Shown here: in pieces, positions 1-5,981 of the stretch | How the letters are laid out: each line of letters begins with the position of its first letter | Numbering within the stretch: position 1 is the first letter of the stretch | Assembly (NCBI GenBank): GCA_025351615.1 | Contig: JANXVP010000252.1 | Span: forward strand, 1-10,650 | Length of the DNA: 10,650 bases | Reading direction: 5' to 3' | From: Ramlibacter sp. | Lineage (GTDB): Bacteria; Pseudomonadota; Gammaproteobacteria; Burkholderiales; Burkholderiaceae_C | Program-made: the position numbers and the translations under genes | Notes under the pieces: model-generated | The model's database searches: none | Told to the model about the DNA's origin: nothing | Seen by the model: the letters and a program-made list of their open reading frames with translations, nothing else

Positions 1-386
1 CTGGACGGGCCCATGCAGTGATCGCCGCCAGCATCGGCGCACTGGCTTTCGCCAAGGACAGCCGTATCCGGCTGATCGGCGTCACGTCGGCGCGGCGCAG
101 CAAGTATCTGCCCGACATTCCGACGATTGCAGAGAGCGGACTGCCCGGCTATGAATTCGATTCCTGGTTCGGCCTGCTGGGCCCAGCCGGCATCCAGCCG
201 GCCGAAGCCAACCGCATCAACGCCGCGATGGCCAGACTGCTGAAAGACCCGGCGATCCTGGAGCGGCTCGACAAGCAGGGGATCGAGCCGCGGGCCATGA
301 GCAATGCCGACTTTGGCCGCCTGCTGGCCGCCGACTACGAGCGCATGGCCAGGGTCGTCAAGGCGTCGGGCGCCAGACTCGACTAA
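1..386 (+). CDS. Bug-family (TctC-like) tripartite tricarboxylate transporter solute-binding protein, 3' part only
   Basis: This is the C-terminal part of a periplasmic binding protein of the Bug/TctC family, which binds small carboxylates or related solutes in the periplasm. The gene runs off the left edge. Its reading frame is open from base 3 and ends with TAA at 384-386. The family hallmarks are visible: IRLIGVTSARR, then PDIPTIAESGLPGYEFDSWFGLLGPAG, then a charged C-terminal helix ending in ASGARLD. A GTG at 18 is internal to the fold and is not taken as the start, because in-frame coding continues upstream. It is clearly homologous to the complete Bug protein at 399-1385, which lies tail to tail with only 12 bases between the two stop codons. 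No membrane subunit (TctA or TctB) is visible. The family is sure; the ligand is unknown. Confidence 0.9.
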   Translation, partial: GRAHAVIAASIGALAFAKDSRIRLIGVTSARRSKYLPDIPTIAESGLPGYEFDSWFGLLGPAGIQPAEANRINAAMARLLKDPAILERLDKQGIEPRAMSNADFGRLLAADYERMARVVKASGARLD

Positions 387-398
387 GCGCCGCCCGGC

Positions 399-1385
399 TC
401 ATTCCGCCGTGATCCCGTTCTGCCTGATCAGTTCGCCATAGCGTGCCAACTGCGTCCGGGTGGACCGGCCGAGCTCGTCGGGCGAGGTGCCGCGCGGCGT
501 CAGGCCTTGTGCAACCAGCTTTTCGCGCACCTCGGGATCGGCCAGCGCCTTGGCCACTTCCGCGCTCAGGAACTGCACGATGCCCTTGGGCGTGCCGGCC
601 GGCGCCATCATCGCGAACCACGAATTGAACTCGAAGCCCGGCAAGCCCGATTCGGACACGGTGGGCACGTCCGGAAACTGCGGCATCCGGCGCGGCGTCG
701 TGACGCCGACCAAACGCAGCTTTCCGGCCCTGACCAGCGAGTTGACGGTGGCGATGCCCTGAAATGCGGCGTCGACCTCCTTGCCGGCGACGCCCATCGC
801 CGCCTGCGTCGCCCCCTTGTACGGCACATGCGTCATCTGCACGCGCGCCTGCGACGCGAACAGTGCCATCGCGATGTGCTGCGGGCTGCCGTTGCCGCCG
901 GAGCCGTAATTGATCTTGCCCGGCGCCTGGCGCGCGCTGGCGATCAGGTCGGCTGCGCTGCGTTGCGGCGCCTCGGCATTGACCACCAGCCCCCACTCCA
1001 CCGTCGCCACCAGCGACACCGGCTCGAAGTCCTTCAGGATGTCCCACGGCATCTTCGTCTGCAGGTTGGGCAGCATGGTCATGATGCTGTCGTTGAAGCC
1101 GCCCAGCGTGTAGCCGTCCGGCGCCGCCTTGGCGACCGCACCTGCGCCGATCAGGCCCGCGGCGCCCGGCTGGTTCTCGATCACGATCGCCTGGCCCAGG
1201 TTCTGGCCCATCTTCTGCGCCACGATGCGTGCCGCGTTGTCCACGGCGCTGCCGGCCGCCAGCGGCACGATCATCCGGATGGTCTTGTTCGGATATCCGG
1301 CTGGCACCGGTTGCCCGGTGACGATGCCGCAGCCCAGCAAGGCGCACAGCAGGGTTGCAAGGTGGCGGCGGCTCATTGTTGTCAT
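399..1385 (-). CDS. Bug-family (TctC-like) tripartite tricarboxylate transporter solute-binding protein, complete
   Basis: This 328-residue protein is a typical Bug/TctC extracytoplasmic binding protein, which captures a small carboxylate-like ligand in the periplasm. Residues 1-24 form a secretion signal: charged SRRH, then the hydrophobic LATLLCALLGC. The L16-L17-G18-C19 stretch resembles a weak lipobox, so a lipoprotein is possible. The mature start YPNKTIRMIVPLAAGSAVDN and the later RLVGVTTPRR and PDVPTVSESGLPGFEFNSWF are family hallmarks, and the length is normal. The ATG at 1385 is preferred to the ATG three codons later, because a GGAG lies 8 bases upstream of it. It is the last gene of a minus-strand operon, 19 bases after the dehydrogenase at 1405-2463, so its ligand may feed that enzyme. 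Bug genes are often found without their membrane partners, as here. The family is certain; the ligand is unknown. Confidence 0.95.
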   Translation of the reverse strand: MTTMSRRHLATLLCALLGCGIVTGQPVPAGYPNKTIRMIVPLAAGSAVDNAARIVAQKMGQNLGQAIVIENQPGAAGLIGAGAVAKAAPDGYTLGGFNDSIMTMLPNLQTKMPWDILKDFEPVSLVATVEWGLVVNAEAPQRSAADLIASARQAPGKINYGSGGNGSPQHIAMALFASQARVQMTHVPYKGATQAAMGVAGKEVDAAFQGIATVNSLVRAGKLRLVGVTTPRRMPQFPDVPTVSESGLPGFEFNSWFAMMAPAGTPKGIVQFLSAEVAKALADPEVREKLVAQGLTPRGTSPDELGRSTRTQLARYGELIRQNGITAE

Positions 1386-1404
1386 GGGGGTTGTCTCCGG
1401 AAAC

Positions 1405-2463
1405 TCAGCTCGATTGCAGGCGGGGCATGCCCATCTCGTCGGCGAAGGCGTCGAGTTGCTGCAGCAGCACCGATCCGATCGCGATGCCGTCGCGCGCGTT
1501 GGTCATGCGCTTTTCGTGGCTCTGCTCGCCGGGCAGCCAGATCCGCTCGACGTCCGGCATCCGTTCGCTCGCGCGCAGTTCGCGCACCAGCCTGTCCACC
1601 CGCGCCTTGAAGCCGGCGACGTCGCCGAACGCGTTCAGGTCGATCGCCATGACGGCCTGCCCGGTATTGGTCGTGGTCGTGTCGTCGTGGTTGAAATCGA
1701 TGACTTCGCTGCCCATCGCCGCGCCGTTGAGCGTGCCGGCCAGCAGGCCGACGATCAGCGACAGCCCGTACCCCTTGTAGCCGCCGATGGGCATCAGGAA
1801 GCCTTCCCCGGCGCGCTTCGGGTCCGTCAGCGGCTGCCCGAGACGGTCGATCATCCAGCCCACCGGCATCTGCTCGCCGCGCTGGGCCTTGGCCTTGACC
1901 TTGCCATAGGCGGCAACGGTGGTCGCCATGTCCAGCACCACAGGCGGCTCCTCGCCAGCGGGCACCGCGACGGCGATCGGATTGGTCGACAGCAGCATGT
2001 CCAGGCCGCCCCAGGGCGGCAGGTGGTTGGCGTTGCCGACCGCGAAGTAGAGGCCGATCATGTCGTGCGCCACCGGCATCCGCGCGTAAAGCGATGCCGG
2101 CCCCGCATGGTTGCTCAATCGCGAACCGACCCAGCCGATGCCGCAGGTGCGCGCTTTGTCGATCGCCAGCTGCGCCGCCCGCTGCATGACCAGGTGGCCC
2201 ATGCCGTTGTCGCCATCGAGCACAGCCATGGCGGGACGCTCCTGCACCACCTTGATGTCCGGGTTCAGGTTGATGCCGCCGGCGCGGATACGGCGCGCAT
2301 AAGGCAACAGGCGGATCACGCCGTGGCCGTCGGAGCCTTGCAGTTCCGCTTCGGCCATCAGGCCACCGACGATCGCCGCGTCGGCCGCCGGCAATCCCAG
2401 GCGGGTCATCGCCAGCGTGATGAACTCGCTCAGGCGCGCGAACCGGACCCTGGAATCAGCCAT
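1405..2463 (-). CDS. Ldh_2 family (malate/L-lactate/ureidoglycolate-type) NAD(P)-dependent 2-hydroxyacid dehydrogenase
   Basis: This 352-residue protein belongs to the Ldh_2 (YlbC/ComC/AllD-like) dehydrogenases, cytoplasmic enzymes that interconvert 2-hydroxy and 2-oxo acids (or cyclic imino acids) with NAD(P)H. Their nucleotide-binding fold is not the classical Rossmann type. Motifs in order: GSDGHGVIRLLPY (residues 43-55, with H47 the likely catalytic histidine), SNHAGPASLYA (117-127), PPWGG then STNPIAVAVPAG (149-170), VLDMATTVAAYGKV (176-189), and GGYKGYGLSLIVGLLAGTLNGA (227-248). Members usually have DSHG at the first motif; here it is DGHG. The length is normal. The ATG at 2463 overlaps the end of the preceding gene by 8 bases (ATGGCTGA), and AAGGA lies 11 bases upstream, so the two are probably translationally coupled. 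It lies between a racemase-like gene and a Bug binding protein gene, which suggests carboxylate catabolism. The exact substrate cannot be told. Confidence 0.93.
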   Translation of the reverse strand: MADSRVRFARLSEFITLAMTRLGLPAADAAIVGGLMAEAELQGSDGHGVIRLLPYARRIRAGGINLNPDIKVVQERPAMAVLDGDNGMGHLVMQRAAQLAIDKARTCGIGWVGSRLSNHAGPASLYARMPVAHDMIGLYFAVGNANHLPPWGGLDMLLSTNPIAVAVPAGEEPPVVLDMATTVAAYGKVKAKAQRGEQMPVGWMIDRLGQPLTDPKRAGEGFLMPIGGYKGYGLSLIVGLLAGTLNGAAMGSEVIDFNHDDTTTTNTGQAVMAIDLNAFGDVAGFKARVDRLVRELRASERMPDVERIWLPGEQSHEKRMTNARDGIAIGSVLLQQLDAFADEMGMPRLQSS

Positions 2464-3136
2464 TGCGCATTCTGTCCTTGAGCGCCAGCACGGCGCAGTC
2501 GGAACTGCTCAACACGGGACAGCCGAGGCTCTCCTGCACCAGGGGCAGCGCGGCGGCCATCGAGAACTGCGCCAGCATCACGACGTCACAGCCACCCAGG
2601 TTGCGTGAGGCCTCGGCAATCTTGCGGTGGTGCTGGTCGGCGCGGCCTTGCGCGAGATCCTGCATCGCCTCGGCAACGAACTCCGTGCGCAGCGCGATCT
2701 TTTTGCCGCGCTCGCCCGCCATTTGCAGCAGTTCGGCCGACATCGATGCAATCGACGCCTCGAAGGTGGCGATCAGCCCAAGCGTACCGCCCGCATTGCC
2801 GCATTGCGCCAGCGCCTGATCGAACATCGCTTCGTTCGGCTTCAGCGTCGGCAGGCCCACCGCTCGCCCGGCCGCCTCGATGGCCGGGCCGAATGCCGAG
2901 CACGTGAACAGGATGGCGTGGCAGCCGGTGCCCTTCGCATACGACGCCAGGTCGATAAAGCGCTGCACCATCGGCGCATTCAGGCTGCCCGCTTCAGCGC
3001 GGTCGACCGACAGGCTGTCGTCCAGGAGGTTCATGCGGCGCGCTTCCGGCCAATGCCGGACGAAGGCCGCTGCGATGGGATCGACGGCCAGCGCCGTCGC
3101 GTGGATCAGGGCGATCCGGGGAGCAGGGGTCTTCAT
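2456..3136 (-). CDS. Aspartate/glutamate racemase-family protein with a single conserved cysteine
   Basis: This 226-residue protein has the Asp/Glu/hydantoin racemase fold, whose members racemise amino or hydroxy acids or decarboxylate malonates using cysteines as acid and base. It begins RIALIHATALAVDPI. C79 in AILFTCSAFGPAIEAA (residues 74-89) fits the first catalytic cysteine. At the place of the usual second cysteine it has VVMLAQFSMAAALP (185-198), with no cysteine. So it may be a racemase-like enzyme of other chemistry, such as an isomerase or decarboxylase. The ATG at 3136 is chosen because the protein then begins a few residues before the first beta strand, as in the family. An in-frame GTG at 3166 would add 10 residues. 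Neither start has a strong ribosome binding site, but a -10-like TATGAT lies 6 bases before the ATG. It is the first gene of the operon with the dehydrogenase and the Bug protein. Confidence 0.85.
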   Translation of the reverse strand: MKTPAPRIALIHATALAVDPIAAAFVRHWPEARRMNLLDDSLSVDRAEAGSLNAPMVQRFIDLASYAKGTGCHAILFTCSAFGPAIEAAGRAVGLPTLKPNEAMFDQALAQCGNAGGTLGLIATFEASIASMSAELLQMAGERGKKIALRTEFVAEAMQDLAQGRADQHHRKIAEASRNLGGCDVVMLAQFSMAAALPLVQESLGCPVLSSSDCAVLALKDRMRNG

Positions 3137-3148
3137 AGACCGATCATA
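3137..3148 (-). promoter_or_regulatory. Candidate -10 element placed for a leaderless mRNA of the racemase-family gene
   Basis: On the minus strand TATGAT (3148 down to 3143) is followed by CGGTCT and then directly by the ATG at 3136. That spacing would put the transcription start at or next to the start codon, which would explain the lack of a Shine-Dalgarno sequence. No convincing -35 box is seen at 16-18 bases upstream. The same layout appears before the MFS gene at 10034. This is inference from spacing only. Confidence 0.25.
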
Positions 3149-3196
3149 AAGCGCAGCCCGCGGCACGCACCGGGATCGCCCTCGCGGTGGGAGTCT

Positions 3197-4000
3197 TCAG
3201 CCGCCGGTCAGGATGAAGCCGGAAGATGCCTGTTGCGCCTCGAGCTGCGCTGCATAGCGGGCGCCGGTGCGGGCATTGATGATGTGCAGGCGGGTTTCGA
3301 CCGGAAGCTTCTCGGTGTTCTTGCCGTTCCAGCGATTGCGGCCGCGGGTGGACAGGTTGTAGAAGATCGAGACGCCCTCGCGCAGCTTCTCGGCGCGGTC
3401 ACCCGCGCTGAGATGGAGTCCGGCGATGCGGTTGGCGCTCCATTCCGCGGCTTCCTTCATGTGCATCGCGGCGACGTGGATCGCTTCGACCGAATCGTTG
3501 GGGTTGCGCAGGCCGAGGGCGCGCGCAGTGGCGGGTTCGAACTGGGCCAGGCCCAGGTTGGGCGTGCCGTCCTTGCTGGCGCCCATGCGCGGGATCCAGG
3601 AGGTCTCGGCGTTGATGATGCCGTACACGTCCTTGAAGCTCAATCCCACTTGTTGCAAGCCGGCGCGGTCGGCAGCCGACTTGGCCAGCAGCACGCGGGA
3701 GCTGTCGTCCGGGGTCAGCAGTCTGTCGCTGCCGATCCGGGTTTCGACCCAGTGGATCTTCGCGCGCAACTTGGCGTAGTAGCCGTCATCGCGGCTGACA
3801 GGCAACTGCGCAACTGGAGTGGCTGTGGATGGAAGGGTCAGGCTTTGGGAAGATGCGACGACCGGCTGAGCGACGAGCGAAGCCTGGACCGGCGGGACCG
3901 GAGCCTGGGTGCGAAACCATCCTGCCACGGCGACGATCTCCAGCGACAAGGCGAGCATGCAGCCGGCGGCGGCGGTAGCGGTCCAACTCATCTTCAGCAT
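3197..4000 (-). CDS. Membrane-anchored lytic-transglycosylase-like (SLT domain) protein
   Basis: This 267-residue protein probably acts on peptidoglycan in the periplasm. Residues 7-29 form one hydrophobic segment, a signal anchor or signal peptide, followed by a Pro/Val/Ala/Ser-rich linker to about residue 70. The C-terminal part matches the soluble lytic transglycosylase pattern: YGIINAETSW (126-135, E132 the likely catalytic acid), NLGLAQFEPATARALGL (148-164, in the place of the usual GLMQ), FYNLS (213-217, in the place of AYN), and KLPVETRLHIIN (231-242). These are all variants of the standard motifs, so activity is likely but not certain. The ATG at 4000 is preceded by AAAGGGA about 9 bases upstream, better placed than for the ATG three codons later. 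It is separated by 60 bases from the racemase-family gene and is probably its own transcript. Its partners are not visible here. Confidence 0.8.
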   Translation of the reverse strand: MLKMSWTATAAAGCMLALSLEIVAVAGWFRTQAPVPPVQASLVAQPVVASSQSLTLPSTATPVAQLPVSRDDGYYAKLRAKIHWVETRIGSDRLLTPDDSSRVLLAKSAADRAGLQQVGLSFKDVYGIINAETSWIPRMGASKDGTPNLGLAQFEPATARALGLRNPNDSVEAIHVAAMHMKEAAEWSANRIAGLHLSAGDRAEKLREGVSIFYNLSTRGRNRWNGKNTEKLPVETRLHIINARTGARYAAQLEAQQASSGFILTGG

Positions 4001-4084
4001 TGGTGTAGTCCCTTTCTTACAGCCCGGGCAGACCGGTCCTACAGGGCCTTAGTTCACTGGTGTTGCAATTTCGCGTCTTGCTGA

Positions 4085-4128
4085 GCCAGGTCAAAGAATG
4101 GCTCATGCGTGGGAAAGCCATGCCTGGC
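4085..4128 (-). other. Nested inverted repeat, possible structured leader of the lytic-transglycosylase-like gene
   Basis: Outer arms GCCAGG (4085-4090) and CCTGGC (4123-4128) enclose inner arms ATGGCT (4098-4103) and AGCCAT (4116-4121) with a 12-base loop. Together they can form a stem broken by an unequal internal loop. If the candidate promoter at 4135-4162 is real, this structure would be the very start of the mRNA. The repeats are seen directly; the role is inference. Confidence 0.35.
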
Positions 4129-4134
4129 AATGCC

Positions 4135-4162
4135 TTTAAATCGAAGGTGGTCATCCATCCAA
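4135..4162 (-). promoter_or_regulatory. Weak candidate sigma-70-type promoter for the lytic-transglycosylase-like gene
   Basis: On the minus strand TTGGAT (4162-4157) and TTTAAA (4140-4135) are separated by 16 bases and sit in the A/T-richer part of the intergenic region. Three of six and four of six positions match the consensus. Transcription would begin near 4128, leaving a leader of about 130 bases before the ATG at 4000. This is a pattern match only. Confidence 0.2.
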
Positions 4163-4390
4163 AAAGTAACATTTCTGGACGGATCGCGATTGACTCGATA
4201 AACCGCTCCCCCACTGAGTTGGCCAGAACACGCGGAGCGAGTCTGTTTTGTAGTCCAGCGGCCTACAGGAAGCTCAGGCGTTCGGCTGGCCGCGCATGCA
4301 GAGCGTGCAGCCGACGCAGCGAATCAGATCACAGGCATGGTGCTGCTGCGCAATTTTGGACTGCGCAGGGGAGCATCGCTGTCGGCGTGC

Positions 4391-4756
4391 CTAGCCCAGC
4401 AGCCGTTTCAGCTCGCCGCTCTGCAGCAGCGCCTGCACCTCGCTGAAGCCGCCGACCAGCGTCCCCTTGACGAACACCATCGGAAAGGTCGGCCAACCGG
4501 TCCACATCTTCAGCGCGTTGCGTTCGCGCCAGGTGTTGAAGTAGCTGCCGTACTCGAGGTACTTGAAGGGCAGCCCCGCTTGTTCGAGCGCCGCCCGCGC
4601 CTTCTTCGGGAACGGATTCATCGCCATGCCGACAACCACCACGTCGTTGGCCCGGATGGCGCCCATCACCTCCTGGACCATCGCCTGCTGGTGCCCGGCC
4701 ACCTTGCTGCGGATGGCGGGATGGACGTGGTCGTCGTCGAGGATCGGGCGTGGCAT
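4391..4756 (-). CDS. Cysteine-free glutaredoxin-like protein (NPFP in place of the CPxC/CGFS active site)
   Basis: This 121-residue protein has the thioredoxin/glutaredoxin fold of monothiol-type glutaredoxins but contains no cysteine at all. The first strand VVVVGMAMNPFPKKARAALEQAG (39-61) aligns with the active-site strand and helix, with N47-P48-F49-P50 where redox members carry the cysteine motif. The glutathione-site features that follow are kept: W88-P89-T90-F91-P92 for the cis-proline loop, MVFVKGTLVGGFSEV (93-107), and the C-terminal SGELKRLLG. Thiol-disulfide chemistry is therefore impossible; binding of glutathione or a protein partner remains possible. The ATG at 4756 has GGAG 5 bases upstream; the open frame runs on far beyond it, but as an antisense shadow of the neighbouring gene. 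It is divergent from the quinone-oxidoreductase-like gene across a 126-base gap, which may be a shared control region. The fold is quite sure; the function is unknown. Confidence 0.88.
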   Translation of the reverse strand: MPRPILDDDHVHPAIRSKVAGHQQAMVQEVMGAIRANDVVVVGMAMNPFPKKARAALEQAGLPFKYLEYGSYFNTWRERNALKMWTGWPTFPMVFVKGTLVGGFSEVQALLQSGELKRLLG

Positions 4757-4882
4757 GGAAACTCCGGAAGTTGGCTCGCACAGTAGCACAGCAGCCGCTT
4801 CACGAAGGGTCGGGCCGGCGGTGGAGCGGATACCATCCGTGCCAGCACAACCCTCAGCAGCCGCGATTCCGGAGAGACCAGC
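4757..4882. promoter_or_regulatory. Divergent intergenic region between the glutaredoxin-like and quinone-oxidoreductase-like genes
   Basis: These 126 bases must hold the promoters of both diverging genes. Each start codon has a clear GGAG at a normal distance (on the minus strand just right of 4756, and at 4871-4874 on the plus strand). I could not find a convincing -35/-10 pair for either direction, nor a clear operator palindrome. The promoters may be weak or use another sigma factor. Confidence 0.4.
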
Positions 4883-5911
4883 ATGACCCCCATCCCAGAC
4901 CCCGCGTCGTCGCCGGCAAGCAACGGTGCGACGATGAAATCCTGGTGGATCCGCACCGAGGGCAACGCCATGCGACTCGAGCTGCGGGAGACCCCGATGC
5001 CCGAGGCCAAGGCCGGCCAGGTGCGGGTGCGCATCCACGCAGCGTCGCTCAATCGAGGCGAGTTCGTCGCCGGCCTCGGCCTGCACGCTGCCGCAGGCCC
5101 CGCGCGGCCCGCCGGATTCGAAGCCGCGGGCGAGGTCGACCAGGTCGGCTCGGGAGTGACCCAGATCCGCCTGGGCGACCGCGTGATGGGCCGCTGCGAA
5201 GGCGCGTTTGCGCAGTTCGGCTGCATCCATGCAAGCGAAGCCCTGGCGGTGCCGCCGGCGCTTGACTGGGCGCAGGCCGCCAGTACCAGCCTGGTCTACA
5301 GCACCGTGCACGACATCCTGATCGGCCAGGGCAAGCTCAAGGCCGGCGAATGGGTGCTGGTCGCAGGCGTTTCGTCCGGGGTCGGGGTCGCGGCATTCCA
5401 GGTGGCCAGGGCGCTGGGCGCCCGCGTCATCGGAACGTCGGGGTCGAGCGACAAGCTGGCGCGACTGCGGCCACTCGGCCTGGACATCGGGGTCGCGACG
5501 CGCGGCCCAGGGCTGGCCGAAGCGGTACGCCAGGCAACCGACGGCCACGGCGCCGACCTCGCCGTTAACAACGTGGGCGGCTCGGTGTTCGCCGAGATCG
5601 TCGAGGCGCTCGCCTTCGAAGGCCGGATGGCGACGGTGGGCTATGTCGACGGTGTGGTGACAGCCCAGATCGATATCCTGGCGCTGCACAAGAAGCGCCT
5701 GACGCTGTACGGCGTGTCCAACAAGCTGCGCAGCATGGCGCAGCGGATCGAGGCGACACAGCGCTTCGCGCAGGACGTGATGCCGTATGTCGCGCAAGGC
5801 ACGATCGCACCGCTGATTGACCGCGTCTTCCCGTTCGAAGAACTCGACGCCGCCAGGCGCTACATGGAAGGCGGCACACACCTCGGCAAGATCGTCTTGC
5901 GGGTCGCCTGA
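4883..5911 (+). CDS. Zinc-free MDR-family NADPH:quinone oxidoreductase-like protein
   Basis: This 342-residue cytoplasmic protein belongs to the medium-chain dehydrogenase/reductase superfamily, quinone oxidoreductase branch, which uses NADPH to reduce quinones or enones. The N-terminal GroES-like domain shows AASLNRGEF (53-61), the PAGFEAAGEVDQVGSGV segment (76-92) and GDRVMGR (98-104). The nucleotide domain has EWVLVAGVSSGVGVAAFQVARALGARVIGTS (156-186), whose dinucleotide-binding loop AGVSSGVG differs only slightly from the common TGASGGVG. Next come GADLAVNNVGGSVF (223-236) and the C-terminal AARRYMEGGTHLGKIVL (323-339). The four-cysteine structural zinc lobe of alcohol dehydrogenases is absent. 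The ATG at 4883 is preferred because GGAG lies 8 bases upstream; the later ATG at 4934 has none. It is divergent from the glutaredoxin-like gene and convergent with the small gene at 6014-6223. The exact substrate is unknown. Confidence 0.92.
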   Translation: MTPIPDPASSPASNGATMKSWWIRTEGNAMRLELRETPMPEAKAGQVRVRIHAASLNRGEFVAGLGLHAAAGPARPAGFEAAGEVDQVGSGVTQIRLGDRVMGRCEGAFAQFGCIHASEALAVPPALDWAQAASTSLVYSTVHDILIGQGKLKAGEWVLVAGVSSGVGVAAFQVARALGARVIGTSGSSDKLARLRPLGLDIGVATRGPGLAEAVRQATDGHGADLAVNNVGGSVFAEIVEALAFEGRMATVGYVDGVVTAQIDILALHKKRLTLYGVSNKLRSMAQRIEATQRFAQDVMPYVAQGTIAPLIDRVFPFEELDAARRYMEGGTHLGKIVLRVA

Positions 5912-5981
5912 GTGGGCCACGTGCGCCGCTGATGCGTGCTCCCGGCCGCGACCCGACGCACTGACGCTGTCGTCCGCCACC

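Larger units (their letters stand above)
4001..4390. other. Non-coding stretch of about 390 bases, A/T-richer than its surroundings
   Basis: No convincing gene is seen on either strand between the lytic-transglycosylase-like gene and the glutaredoxin-like gene. Short open frames here lack family features, ribosome sites and the local codon bias. The part from about 4050 to 4260 is visibly richer in A and T than the rest of the window. It holds a candidate promoter (4135-4162) and a nested inverted repeat (4085-4128), and most likely serves as the upstream region of the gene at 3197-4000. Near 4346-4368 two copies of TGCGCA lie 15 bases apart and allow a 6-bp stem, but there is no T tract to make it an intrinsic terminator of the glutaredoxin-like gene. 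Confidence 0.6.

Noticed and set aside
358..2481. Long open frames antisense or out of frame to the Bug and dehydrogenase genes (for example 358-1347 minus, 507-1610 plus, 1129-2481 plus)
   Set aside because: They are rich in Arg, Ala, Gly and His, show no family motif, and overlap genes with clear motifs. They arise from the high G/C content, where stop codons are rare.
2627..4084. A 485-codon open frame on the plus strand
   Set aside because: It overlaps the racemase-family and transglycosylase-like genes and crosses the space between them. It has a composition typical of a shadow frame and no recognisable domain.
4346..4368. Stem CTGCGC / GCGCAG with an 11-base loop as a terminator of the glutaredoxin-like gene
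   Set aside because: The stem is only 6 bp, the loop is long, and no T tract follows on the minus strand. The arms contain the self-complementary TGCGCA, common in G/C-rich DNA.
5900..5955. Inverted repeat CGGGTCGC (5900-5907) and GCGACCCG (5948-5955)
   Set aside because: The 40-base loop and the overlap of one arm with the end of a coding region make chance the simpler reading.
4757..5980. A long upstream extension of the glutaredoxin-like frame (open to 5980 on the minus strand)
   Set aside because: The extension is antisense to the quinone-oxidoreductase-like gene and has no motif. The ATG at 4756 has a proper ribosome site and a natural protein start.
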